From Lachnospiraceae bacterium (GTDB lineage Bacteria; Bacillota; Clostridia; Lachnospirales; Lachnospiraceae): a DNA stretch of 64,000 nt. Positions within the stretch are counted from its first letter, which is position 1, and every line of letters starts with the position of its first letter. The notes below the pieces were generated by a model. That model saw only the letters and a list, made by a program, of their open reading frames with translations. It was not told where the DNA came from and ran no database searches. Positions 1 through 7,545 of this stretch are shown here, piece after piece. The stretch is taken from assembly GCA_015058015.1 (NCBI GenBank), contig SVDM01000005.1, positions 109,861 through 173,860 of the forward strand, given 5' to 3'. Position numbers and translations under genes: made by a program.

Positions 1-125
1 ACCTCGTCATAAAGTTCTACGAAATCCCTAACCGGCATCTTTAAATAAAAATCAAGCCCCGTCATGGTGGCTTGTGATAATCTGATTGCGGCTCGCCTTA
101 ATTCCTTGGCTCCGCCTTTTATTCT
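1..125 (-). CDS. Tail assembly chaperone, frameshift extension (E'/GT-like, partial)
   Basis: This open frame lies in the -1 frame relative to the end of the upstream chaperone gene and stays open for 41 codons to the window edge. It has no start codon or ribosome site of its own near the junction. It is entered most simply by a -1 slip on the T TTT TTA heptamer (complement of 125-131). Small overlapping frameshift products of this kind are known for lambda G/GT and P2 E/E'. The tape measure gene would be expected next, beyond the edge. Confidence 0.7.
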
Positions 126-790
126 AAAAAATCGTCGCTTCCAACCTCGTTAACCAACTTGAAAAGCTCTCCTATCGGAAGTCCCTTGATGAAGTCTTCT
201 GATTTTCCTGTAGCCGCGCTTGCCATGATGCATACGTACAGATAATTCTTTGTAGGGTCAATGATTCCATATCCCTCTCTGACAAGTCTGTTTTCTGCTT
301 CGCTCATATTCATGCAAGTAAGATCTGCAAGTCCGTTAAGGTCCAGCTCTGTGTATGTCTGTCCGTCAAATGTATACGGTTTATCAAACTTAATTACGTG
401 TTTATCGCTTCCGTCTTTATCCGCAAGCATCCCCAGGATCGTAGTCCTGATCTTACGCGCTACCGGGATGGGCGAAAACTTGAAAAACTCTATTGGAAGT
501 CCTGTTGCTTTCTGTGCTATAATCGTGGCAAACTCTGTCGTTGTCGCTGCCGTAACCTGTGTAATCTGGTCTAACTTCGACTGCGCTTCAATAGCATCAC
601 CTATCGTAAGGTTTTCTACCCCTGACAAATCTACCTCTGTGTATGTCTGCCCTTCAAATGTGTAAGGCCTTGTAAATTCTACTATTCCTTCTCTGTCTTC
701 CTTTTTCTCGGCAGGTTTATCAACTGCTGCCGGCTCGATCTTCTCTGCTGTCTCTTCGACTGCTTCAATGTTTTTCTTCTCTTCTTCCAT
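119..790 (-). CDS. Tail assembly chaperone with two tandem chaperone domains
   Basis: The protein has 223 residues, starting at an ATG preceded by GGAG. After an acidic, lysine-rich N-terminus of about 35 residues come two related domains (about 35-125 and 130-223), each beginning with a PYTF(E/D)GQTYTE motif typical of P2 gpE-type tail assembly proteins (TAC_7-like). It follows tail sheath and tube genes, as in P2. The last codons read GAT TTT TTA GAA TAA, so a canonical -1 slippery heptamer sits in the correct frame two codons before the stop. The family normally has one domain; the duplication is unusual. Confidence 0.85.
   Translation of the reverse strand: MEEEKKNIEAVEETAEKIEPAAVDKPAEKKEDREGIVEFTRPYTFEGQTYTEVDLSGVENLTIGDAIEAQSKLDQITQVTAATTTEFATIIAQKATGLPIEFFKFSPIPVARKIRTTILGMLADKDGSDKHVIKFDKPYTFDGQTYTELDLNGLADLTCMNMSEAENRLVREGYGIIDPTKNYLYVCIMASAATGKSEDFIKGLPIGELFKLVNEVGSDDFLE
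125..131 (-). promoter_or_regulatory. Programmed -1 frameshift slippery site T TTT TTA
   Basis: Read on the minus strand the heptamer is TTTTTTA with zero-frame phasing T_TTT_TTA, the X_XXY_YYZ rule for tandem -1 slippage. The downstream -1 frame is open to the window edge, and the gene is a tail chaperone, where such shifts are common. Confidence 0.75.
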
Positions 791-892
791 AATTAAACTC
801 CTTCTGTTTTGTGTGAATGTGTGAATGAAAACAATAAAAAGCACCGCCCCCCGCCGCTATGAGCGAGGGGCAATGCTTACGTGTGGCCGGGA

Positions 893-1417
893 TTAAATTA
901 AATCCCTGTAACCAGCTAAGATGTCCTGATCGTTGGCTACGTATACGCTGTTGAGCTTGTCGATCTCTACCAGCTTTACGCCGTCATTCTCGACAAGTAA
1001 GTATGTAAGCTCGATGGTGATAGATGCTTCCATGGTCTCGCCCTTCTCTACCTTTCCGGGCTTAAACTTCTTAACACGTCCCATCTCGACTACTCTTAAA
1101 CCTTTGAAAGCATATCCGCCGGTCTTATCATAAACCTGCTGTGCAGCTCTGATGGTAATGTTGATAGTCTCTAAGGGAGAAAGCATATCCTGGAATGAGG
1201 AATACAGTGTATTAAACTGAATCTCCTGTTCCATGCTCTCAAACAGTCCGATTGTGGGGCTGTCGATTTCTCCGGCAATACCCATAGCCGAAATGGTGCT
1301 TGTCTTCTGCGCTGCTTCGGGCAGGTCGATAGAACTTGCGGTACCGATCATCTTATTACCGTTAAGGTAAATGTTGGCATCGTTGATCTTCTCCGGTACA
1401 TAGTTATTACTAATCAT
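893..1417 (-). CDS. Major tail tube protein (P2 FII family)
   Basis: The 174-residue protein opens with an NNYVPEKINDANIYLNG segment and keeps the overall pattern of phage contractile-tail tube proteins (Phage_tube family): a beta-rich domain with a central conserved glycine and a C-terminal strand region. It directly follows the sheath gene, the usual order. It should polymerise into the inner tube inside the sheath. Confidence 0.88.
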   Translation of the reverse strand: MISNNYVPEKINDANIYLNGNKMIGTASSIDLPEAAQKTSTISAMGIAGEIDSPTIGLFESMEQEIQFNTLYSSFQDMLSPLETINITIRAAQQVYDKTGGYAFKGLRVVEMGRVKKFKPGKVEKGETMEASITIELTYLLVENDGVKLVEIDKLNSVYVANDQDILAGYRDLI

Positions 1418-1436
1418 TGCCTATTTCCTCCTTCCC

Positions 1437-2909
1437 TTAACTTAAAGCGTTTGGCAGTGCGTTCGGGTCAAACTCAATGACATCCTCGATATATTCTGCC
1501 GGTGTGTACGGTGTGATGTACTGGTGGAATGTCAGCTTGCCGTTAAGCAAGTCAGTTGTCGGGTTCTCATCTTCATTGAATACGATCTCGTATCTTGCAC
1601 AAATGTCACGCGCTACGAAGCCGTTGCCGCGAACATTCTCTGAATCTACGATTGATTCAATAAGGCGCTTATTAGCCGGGCTGTCTACCTTCTGGAAGTA
1701 GGTAAGGATAAATGTATTTGCGGCCCAGGAAAGGAATCTGCGAACACTAAACCATCTATCCTTGGGATCAGTTGTTCCCGGATAAGCTGCTGTATTGTTG
1801 CCCCAAAGTCTAAAGCCGTTCATATTAAGCCATGTAGCTACTCCGAAGCTGTTGATCGTATTTGCCTGGTCCTGATCTAAAATAACCTCTGTACCATCTT
1901 CAAGCACTGCCTTTGAAATAGGAACAGTCTTGTTGGAAGGTGATACGTTCGGTGTATCGTCGTTGACAGCATCAGTATAGGCTGTTAATGCTGCTGCCAT
2001 GGAAGAACCGGAATATACAGTCTCGCCTACTGCTGCAAAGGGCCATACTGCGTAAGCGTTTGCGTCGGAAACTGCCTGTGCTTCCTTCTTGGTCTTAACG
2101 TCTGTATACTTCTTTGCTCCTGTTGCGCTTGAATCAATGTCTATGATCGTTACGCACTTGAATACGCCGTTGATTTCCTTTGTCTTAGCCTGTAATGCCG
2201 CGGAAACTGTAGCGTTCTTTGAAAATCTAGGTGCAATAAGGATTCCCGGTGTCATGTTGAACTTCGGGAAGATCTGGCGGATTACTTCAAGTCCGCTCTC
2301 TGCGCCTGTTGTGGTATCTACACCGCCTACGATATCGACTGCGGTAACTGCTGCCGGGTTAACCTTATTACCTGCTACAGTAATGTTTGTAGCTGCCTGT
2401 GCTGCTGCTGATACCATGATAAAGTTTGCTGTGCCGTCATTGTTAAACTGTACAATGTAATCTTCGCCTCTTACGAGGGTTTCGGGTGTTTCTCCGGGGA
2501 TTGTTACTGTAAGGGCTGAATCAATGATTAAGCCTACTTCCTCTAATACAGCTACATTGCTGTTAACCTGGATTGTTCCTCCTGTTAACGCTGTCTTGTG
2601 TCCTGTCTTTGACGGGTCAAGTACGTTGATAAGTACTACAGGGCCGGTACCTACTACCTGGAATGTGGCCGCAATAGCTTCGCAAAGTGTGTATTTTGCA
2701 AAATCATTACTAAACCCTACCGCCTGTACTGCTTCTGCGTAATTATTAGCCAGAATAGGCTTATTAACTGCGTCGGCAAAATTTTCTCCCAGCATATTAA
2801 CCGGTGCTGTACCTACGATAACCTGCAATCCTGCCGTGCCTAAGATGGGCGCGATCATACTTGTTGGTACTTCACTGGTGTACACGCCATGCTTGTAAGT
2901 GCTGCTCAT
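1437..2909 (-). CDS. Contractile tail sheath protein
   Basis: The 490-residue product begins with a KHGVYTSEVPT segment and has the typical C-terminal region with RRFLSWAANTFILTYFQKVD and an FNEDENPTTDLLNGKLTFH segment of phage tail sheath proteins (PF04984 type). It forms the outer contractile layer of the tail. Length fits the family (about 380-500 residues). This gene is the main evidence that the phage is a myovirus although its head genes are lambda-like. Confidence 0.92.
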   Translation of the reverse strand: MSSTYKHGVYTSEVPTSMIAPILGTAGLQVIVGTAPVNMLGENFADAVNKPILANNYAEAVQAVGFSNDFAKYTLCEAIAATFQVVGTGPVVLINVLDPSKTGHKTALTGGTIQVNSNVAVLEEVGLIIDSALTVTIPGETPETLVRGEDYIVQFNNDGTANFIMVSAAAQAATNITVAGNKVNPAAVTAVDIVGGVDTTTGAESGLEVIRQIFPKFNMTPGILIAPRFSKNATVSAALQAKTKEINGVFKCVTIIDIDSSATGAKKYTDVKTKKEAQAVSDANAYAVWPFAAVGETVYSGSSMAAALTAYTDAVNDDTPNVSPSNKTVPISKAVLEDGTEVILDQDQANTINSFGVATWLNMNGFRLWGNNTAAYPGTTDPKDRWFSVRRFLSWAANTFILTYFQKVDSPANKRLIESIVDSENVRGNGFVARDICARYEIVFNEDENPTTDLLNGKLTFHQYITPYTPAEYIEDVIEFDPNALPNALS

Positions 2910-2925
2910 GCTTATTTACCTCCTG

Positions 2926-3246
2926 TTATTGAAATTCAGACTTAAGCTGTCTGTATAATATCGCCTCCGCTGTACCAGCGGTTTCTAACTTCTTGCGCAT
3001 CTCCGCAAATTTCTCTGTCGATACGATAAGGGAAGCTGCCAATGGATGATCTTTTACAAAGTCCTTAAGCATATCAGGAAGATCACCCGTGAATACGGTG
3101 TACTGACGAACTACGCCGCGTACACTTGGGCCGCAATAAACTACCGGCCCTGCTGCCGCCTGTCCTACTTTTGACACAGGCTTTTCCTCAACCTTTGCCT
3201 CTGTCTTAACTGCCGGCGTATCTTTACTCGTGGTCTTTTTACTCAT
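2926..3246 (-). CDS. Small phage structural protein upstream of sheath
   Basis: A start at 3246 is preceded by AAGGAG, giving 106 residues. The N-terminus is lysine-, threonine- and glutamate-rich and probably disordered (residues 1-30). It is followed by a compact region with YCGPSVRGVVRQYTVF and a predicted C-terminal helix. Small proteins of this type occur between tail-completion genes and the sheath in many Firmicutes contractile prophages, but I cannot name a function. Confidence 0.7.
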   Translation of the reverse strand: MSKKTTSKDTPAVKTEAKVEEKPVSKVGQAAAGPVVYCGPSVRGVVRQYTVFTGDLPDMLKDFVKDHPLAASLIVSTEKFAEMRKKLETAGTAEAILYRQLKSEFQ

Positions 3247-3257
3247 GTCTTCGCTCC

Positions 3258-3785
3258 TTATAGTAGCTCTGATAGTGCTGTGTCCTGTGTCATAGCCGGT
3301 GCCGTGCAGATAAGTGTTACCGCTCCGAAATAATACGGCGCCGTGTCGTCTACCTGCATAGCCCATGTGACGGGTTTTAATATAGTAAATGCACCCCCAA
3401 AATACGGATGTGTGCATATTTGCTGTATGATAGTCTCTTTAATGTTCACTACATCGAAATAGCCCTCGCGGGCTTTTCCGGTGTCATAGCAACATATGAT
3501 AATACTGAAATCTACTATCTGTGGGCTGTCGTCGTCCTTGATCTGGCCGCCTGTCATTTGAACTACGATATACGGTGCTGGTGCGTCGTTGGTATCTGCG
3601 TCAACGTCGTTATCTTCCGGGACCGGAAGGTCTTGCTTGTAAAACGTCAATGGTTTCTTACCCTGCTGCCCTATGAACTTTCTATCTTTAAATAGCTCTT
3701 TAAGCATTTCGATGAGTGCGTCCTGACACAGCTCCGGCGTTCTGCCTATGTTTGCCTGTTCAACCGAAGTAAGATAATCTCTCAT
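3258..3785 (-). CDS. Probable tail terminator/completion protein
   Basis: The 175-residue protein is in the position of lambda gpU or Mu gp37, between the gpZ-like protein and the sheath. It is rich in beta strands and contains a PYIVVQMTGGQ segment followed by a FSIIICCYD strand, a pattern seen in tail terminators. The assignment rests mainly on position and fold-like pattern. Confidence 0.6.
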   Translation of the reverse strand: MRDYLTSVEQANIGRTPELCQDALIEMLKELFKDRKFIGQQGKKPLTFYKQDLPVPEDNDVDADTNDAPAPYIVVQMTGGQIKDDDSPQIVDFSIIICCYDTGKAREGYFDVVNIKETIIQQICTHPYFGGAFTILKPVTWAMQVDDTAPYYFGAVTLICTAPAMTQDTALSELL

Positions 3786-3788
3786 GTC

Positions 3789-4484
3789 TTATATCCTTCC
3801 TGCCCTTGCAAGCACTTTATCTACCTGTTCGTCAAGCCTCTTTGCTAAAAACTCTTCAACTTTCGGCTCTACATCCGGCCATATGGTACTGTGCATAGCT
3901 GATGCCGACGGACTACCCATTGTCATTAGCTTTTCAACTCTGCCGTTGGTCTTCCATCTCGGCTTACCGCTCTTTACGGTTCTTTTCTCCCCTATGTCTG
4001 ATCCTTCGATTCTTTGTACCATGCCGACGTGTCCAGACTTAAATTCAAGCACAAAGCCTTTACTAAGCCTTACGGACCCGGTTAAAGGCTTCATGGGGTT
4101 AGCTTTAAGAACTTTACCCTTTGTTACCTTCCCGGCCCTGGCTATTGCCGCCGGTCCGGTGTAAACTCCCTTGGGCGAATACTTAAAATATGCAAGGTCA
4201 TTTCTCATGCTTGCTATGTGTAATGTCGCCCATAAACTTGTATTGCTGGCTTTCTTTTTCTGAACAAGCTCCTTAAGGTGCTTTTGCCCTGCTGCATTAA
4301 CAGCATACCGGGCTTTTGCCTTGGCAATCATTAGCTTCCTTGCTTCTCTCGCCGTGGCGTTGATAGCAACCTTGATCGCCGCTGGGGTTTTATTCTTAAG
4401 GTCCCCTAAAGCCTGTGATACTTCTTCTGCTCCGTCTACGGTGATCGTAAGATTTTCGCCATTGTAAGTTACATTACCTGCCAT
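3789..4484 (-). CDS. Minor tail protein, gpZ/HK97 gp10-like
   Basis: The product has 231 residues. It is basic and alanine- and lysine-rich in the N-terminal half (ATAREARKLMIAKAKARY), with the layout of lambda minor tail protein Z (GPZ family), which joins tail to head. It lies between a connector-like and a terminator-like gene. The ATG overlaps the stop of the upstream gene by one base, suggesting translational coupling. Confidence 0.7.
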   Translation of the reverse strand: MAGNVTYNGENLTITVDGAEEVSQALGDLKNKTPAAIKVAINATAREARKLMIAKAKARYAVNAAGQKHLKELVQKKKASNTSLWATLHIASMRNDLAYFKYSPKGVYTGPAAIARAGKVTKGKVLKANPMKPLTGSVRLSKGFVLEFKSGHVGMVQRIEGSDIGEKRTVKSGKPRWKTNGRVEKLMTMGSPSASAMHSTIWPDVEPKVEEFLAKRLDEQVDKVLARAGRI

Positions 4485-4900
4485 TACTGTCTTACCCTCT
4501 CCATAGTCATGCGGTATACTCCCGCATCGTCTTCGCAGTGAAGTATCTTGTAGGTGCGCTTGTGGTCTGTTCCCTCGTCCAGTACAAGGTATTTACCTAC
4601 TTTCGGCTTCGGGCCGTAGTCCTTTGCTTTGATATACAGTATCGTGTGCGCATTGTATAAGCCCATGTCAAAGTTTTGCTTTGCTCCGGCTTCCCAATGC
4701 GCTGCGTGTTGCCTAACATCATCCTCTTCAATAATGACAAGGTACTCTGTGCCGTCTACTTTATGCAATTCTGCGTGTTCGTCGCCGTCGAAAAAAGTGA
4801 GGTCGATGTCTGCTGCCGCATACTCTTTGAATGTCGGCAGAGGAAAGTCTTCTAACTCTCTTTCTTCTCCGTAGATCTGATTGTATTCGATCAGTGCCAT
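4484..4900 (-). CDS. Probable head-tail connector/head completion protein
   Basis: I place the start at the ATG at 4900, with GGAGG five bases upstream; an in-frame TTG at 4915 is upstream of that site. The 138-residue acidic protein follows the major capsid gene and precedes the gpZ-like gene, the position of lambda gpFII or similar head-completion proteins. No decisive motif is visible. Confidence 0.6.
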   Translation of the reverse strand: MALIEYNQIYGEERELEDFPLPTFKEYAAADIDLTFFDGDEHAELHKVDGTEYLVIIEEDDVRQHAAHWEAGAKQNFDMGLYNAHTILYIKAKDYGPKPKVGKYLVLDEGTDHKRTYKILHCEDDAGVYRMTMERVRQ

Positions 4901-4971
4901 AAGTGCCTCCGTCAAAATTGCCCCGCCCAGGTTTACCGGGCAGGGCTTTGAAAAAAAATAAGGAAAGGATC

Positions 4972-6024
4972 CTATAATACTGTTGCTACTAACCAGGAAT
5001 CCGCCTTGTCGGGTACCGGAAGCGGATGTGCCTGAACCTCGATCATCCTTCTGTCGGGGTGATGCTCGATATATGATCTAAGCAATCTTGCTGTCTGTGC
5101 AGTCACCCAGTTCTTTGATTCGTCGTCAATATATGTGCAAGCTCCATAAGCCATCATAAAGTTAGGCTGTGAAGAAATAAGAACGACTTTGTTATCCGGG
5201 ATAAGAGGTAATGTGGCCGGATTTGAAGGATCTGTCCAGTCGTCATAATATACTTCTGCATACTCGTAAATGTCGATGTTAGGCTTGTTAAGGTGCCCGA
5301 TATAACGCACTCCATTGGGAAGGTCTTTAGGCTGAATAAGTCCCATGTCAATACGTCTGTTGTCAAGTACCTTCTGAACGTCGGCATCTGCTAAGAAGGC
5401 ACGGAGCGCGCTCTTACCCATGATCGCCATATCTACGTTTGTAAATCCGTTCCGGAGTGTAGTGTCTACCCAGTCTTCAAGGTTATCGAGGATCTTTGCG
5501 GAAGTGCCGCCCCACTTATTATTACCTGTAAGGGTAACTGTATTTGTGAAGTTAAAGTCGATTACTTCATTAACTCCCTCGCCTACTACGGGGATCTGTC
5601 CTGTTACGATAGCCTGTACTGCCATCCACTCTTCGCGACGTGTGGTAGCATCGTTAAGTCTGTTGTACTCGTCTGTAAGTTTCTGTGCTGCCCTCTGTGC
5701 AGGTGTCATTCCGCTGTATAACTCTTCTCCAGGAAGTCTGCTCATGAGCTGATCTGCTGTAGTAACGTCATAAGGATTTACCAGGGGCGGCTTATAGCTC
5801 TCTGTTGTGAATCCTGCATCTCTAAGTACCTTGCCGCCGCTTCTGGGATGTACGAAAGCTGCCATGCGGCGATCACCCTTCTTGATATCAATGTCTACTC
5901 TCTCTGTCGCGAAAGGCTTAACATTGGTGAAGAACTTATCGCGGAAAAAAGTGTGTACCGGCGGGGCTATTCTTACTACCTCGGCTAAATACCTTGGTGT
6001 GTAAATGTTTACTTCGTTTGGCAT
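4972..6024 (-). CDS. Major capsid protein, lambda gpE-like
   Basis: The 350-residue protein resembles the lambda E capsid family: an N-terminal region with RDKFF, then VDIDIKKGDRRMAAFVHP, a central region with GKSALRAFLADADV, and a C-terminal region ending ADSWLVATVL. It follows a gpD-like decoration gene, the lambda order. It forms the icosahedral shell. Confidence 0.9.
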   Translation of the reverse strand: MPNEVNIYTPRYLAEVVRIAPPVHTFFRDKFFTNVKPFATERVDIDIKKGDRRMAAFVHPRSGGKVLRDAGFTTESYKPPLVNPYDVTTADQLMSRLPGEELYSGMTPAQRAAQKLTDEYNRLNDATTRREEWMAVQAIVTGQIPVVGEGVNEVIDFNFTNTVTLTGNNKWGGTSAKILDNLEDWVDTTLRNGFTNVDMAIMGKSALRAFLADADVQKVLDNRRIDMGLIQPKDLPNGVRYIGHLNKPNIDIYEYAEVYYDDWTDPSNPATLPLIPDNKVVLISSQPNFMMAYGACTYIDDESKNWVTAQTARLLRSYIEHHPDRRMIEVQAHPLPVPDKADSWLVATVL

Positions 6025-6044
6025 TGTCTAATTCCCTCCTTTGA

Positions 6045-6392
6045 TTACTTTAAAAAGATTCCGATGTTGCGGAAAGCAACCTCTACATCTGCTGCGGTTA
6101 CGTTCTCTTCGTAGGCTAATTTATCTGCAAAAAACTCGCCTGTAAGATATATTGTAACGTCCTCATTCTGCTTTGCGCTGTCTGCTGCGATTCCGTATAA
6201 TCCTTCGACTGATACGGTTCCACTTGATTCTGTTACCTTTGCAGCTTTGCCTGAGCTATTCAGCTTAACGGGTGCGCCTGCTGCAAGTGCTGATGCTGCG
6301 GTCTTTACTGCTGTAATTACCGGGATAGTTGTACCGGCAAGCAAATAATCAGGTGTCATTGCAAAATCCTGTCTTGCTAAGTCCATACTCAT
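6045..6392 (-). CDS. Head decoration protein, lambda gpD-like
   Basis: The 115-residue protein has an N-terminal flexible segment, an alanine-rich core (PVITAVKTAASALAAGAPVK) and a C-terminal region with VEVAFRNIGIFLK. This matches the gpD head-stabilising family in size and gene position. Trimers of this family bind and brace the expanded capsid. Confidence 0.85.
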   Translation of the reverse strand: MSMDLARQDFAMTPDYLLAGTTIPVITAVKTAASALAAGAPVKLNSSGKAAKVTESSGTVSVEGLYGIAADSAKQNEDVTIYLTGEFFADKLAYEENVTAADVEVAFRNIGIFLK

Positions 6393-6407
6393 GGTTATGT
6401 TCCTCCT

Positions 6408-6785
6408 TTACTTGTTCTGTGCTACTGTATGCAGTGCATCCATAAATTCATCCTGCTGCTGGCTATCTGTAGCTTCCTGCGCTACTTCTTCCATGCCGCT
6501 GTCTGAAATGTCCTGCGCTATGCCACTGATAAATGCGTTCTTAGCGTTGTTTTCTGCTGCCTTGGCGTTTTTAATAAGCTCCATAGCAAACTCTGACGCA
6601 TTAATTGGCTTCTCGTACTTTGCCTTATTAGCGAAGTCTTCTGAACCGGCTACGCACATTTCTTCAATGTCCTTGATTCTCTGGCGTTCGATGTTAGCTG
6701 CCTTTTCTGCTGCCGCCGCCTCGATCTGTCCAACCAGTTCCGGGTATGACTGTCGCAGGTCGTCCACGGTTTTAATGTTGTCCAT
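6408..6785 (-). CDS. Probable internally initiated scaffold protein (Nu3-like)
   Basis: Inside the protease gene, an in-frame ATG at 6785 is preceded by AGGAGG at an 8-base spacing, as good as any start in the operon. Translation from it gives 125 residues, mostly charged helix (QIEAAAAEKAANIERQR). Lambda makes its Nu3 scaffold by exactly this kind of internal start in gene C; I infer the same here. Confidence 0.6.
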   Translation of the reverse strand: MDNIKTVDDLRQSYPELVGQIEAAAAEKAANIERQRIKDIEEMCVAGSEDFANKAKYEKPINASEFAMELIKNAKAAENNAKNAFISGIAQDISDSGMEEVAQEATDSQQQDEFMDALHTVAQNK

Positions 6786-7544
6786 GCTCTTGTCCTCCTG
6801 TCTGTTTGTAGTGTCTACCGGCTCATTGTCCGGGTTTGTATTTACAACACAATCGGCGGCGGGGGCTGCTGCCGCATTGTCCTGTACGAATTTGGGCGCA
6901 TCGTCAAACGGTATGCTTGTCTCGATGCTGTTTACGAAGAGTAAACCGCCACGGTTTTCAATAACTGCTTCGTCCTCTTCGTCGTCAATAAGTTCATCCA
7001 CATAGCCGTTAGCCTTTGCCTCTGCTCCGGTAAACCAGCTTGTGTTGTCCATCTGCTCCGCAACCTCTTCTTTATCGCGTCCTGTTTTCTTTGCATACAG
7101 GGTGATAATGTTCTCCCTGATTGCTGATAATGCGTCAAGGTACTGCTGAATCGTTGTTGCGTCTGCATAACCAAACAATCCCATCTTTACGGGATGGATC
7201 ATATATGTACTGTCATTTGCTGCTATAACTTTAGAGCAGTGACAAGCTATTATGGTGGCGGCACTGGCGCACAGTCCGTCTATCTTAGCTATTACGTTAG
7301 CCTTGCACTGCTCTAACATATTACCTATTGCTGTTGCGGCGAACACATCTCCGCCCCCGGAATTAATACGTACCGTTATCTCCTGTACATCTCCCAGGGC
7401 GTTCAGCTCATCTGCAAACTGTTTAGGGGTTACTTCATCTCCCCACCAGCTTGTATCTGATATGTCGCCATATAAAAGCAGTTCCGCACTGTCAGCTGTC
7501 TGATTGCGGAACTGCCAGAACTTCTTTGCTTTTGGTTTTGGCAT
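6408..7544 (-). CDS. Prohead protease, ClpP-like (lambda gpC type)
   Basis: The start is the ATG at 7544, seven bases after AGGAGG and one base past the portal stop; 378 residues. Residues about 15-190 are a ClpP-like serine protease domain: INSGGGDVFAATAI, the nucleophile serine in GLCASAATI, and the histidine in YMIHPVKMG. The C-terminal third is charged and helical like a scaffold, and is preceded by a proline/asparagine-rich linker. An internal start inside it probably yields a separate scaffold protein, as lambda C/Nu3 do. Confidence 0.88.
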   Translation of the reverse strand: MPKPKAKKFWQFRNQTADSAELLLYGDISDTSWWGDEVTPKQFADELNALGDVQEITVRINSGGGDVFAATAIGNMLEQCKANVIAKIDGLCASAATIIACHCSKVIAANDSTYMIHPVKMGLFGYADATTIQQYLDALSAIRENIITLYAKKTGRDKEEVAEQMDNTSWFTGAEAKANGYVDELIDDEEDEAVIENRGGLLFVNSIETSIPFDDAPKFVQDNAAAAPAADCVVNTNPDNEPVDTTNRQEDKSMDNIKTVDDLRQSYPELVGQIEAAAAEKAANIERQRIKDIEEMCVAGSEDFANKAKYEKPINASEFAMELIKNAKAAENNAKNAFISGIAQDISDSGMEEVAQEATDSQQQDEFMDALHTVAQNK

Positions 7545-7545
7545 T

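Noticed and set aside
4901..4915. Upstream TTG start for the connector gene
   Set aside because: The GGAGG ribosome site lies between this codon and the ATG at 4900, so the ATG is used.
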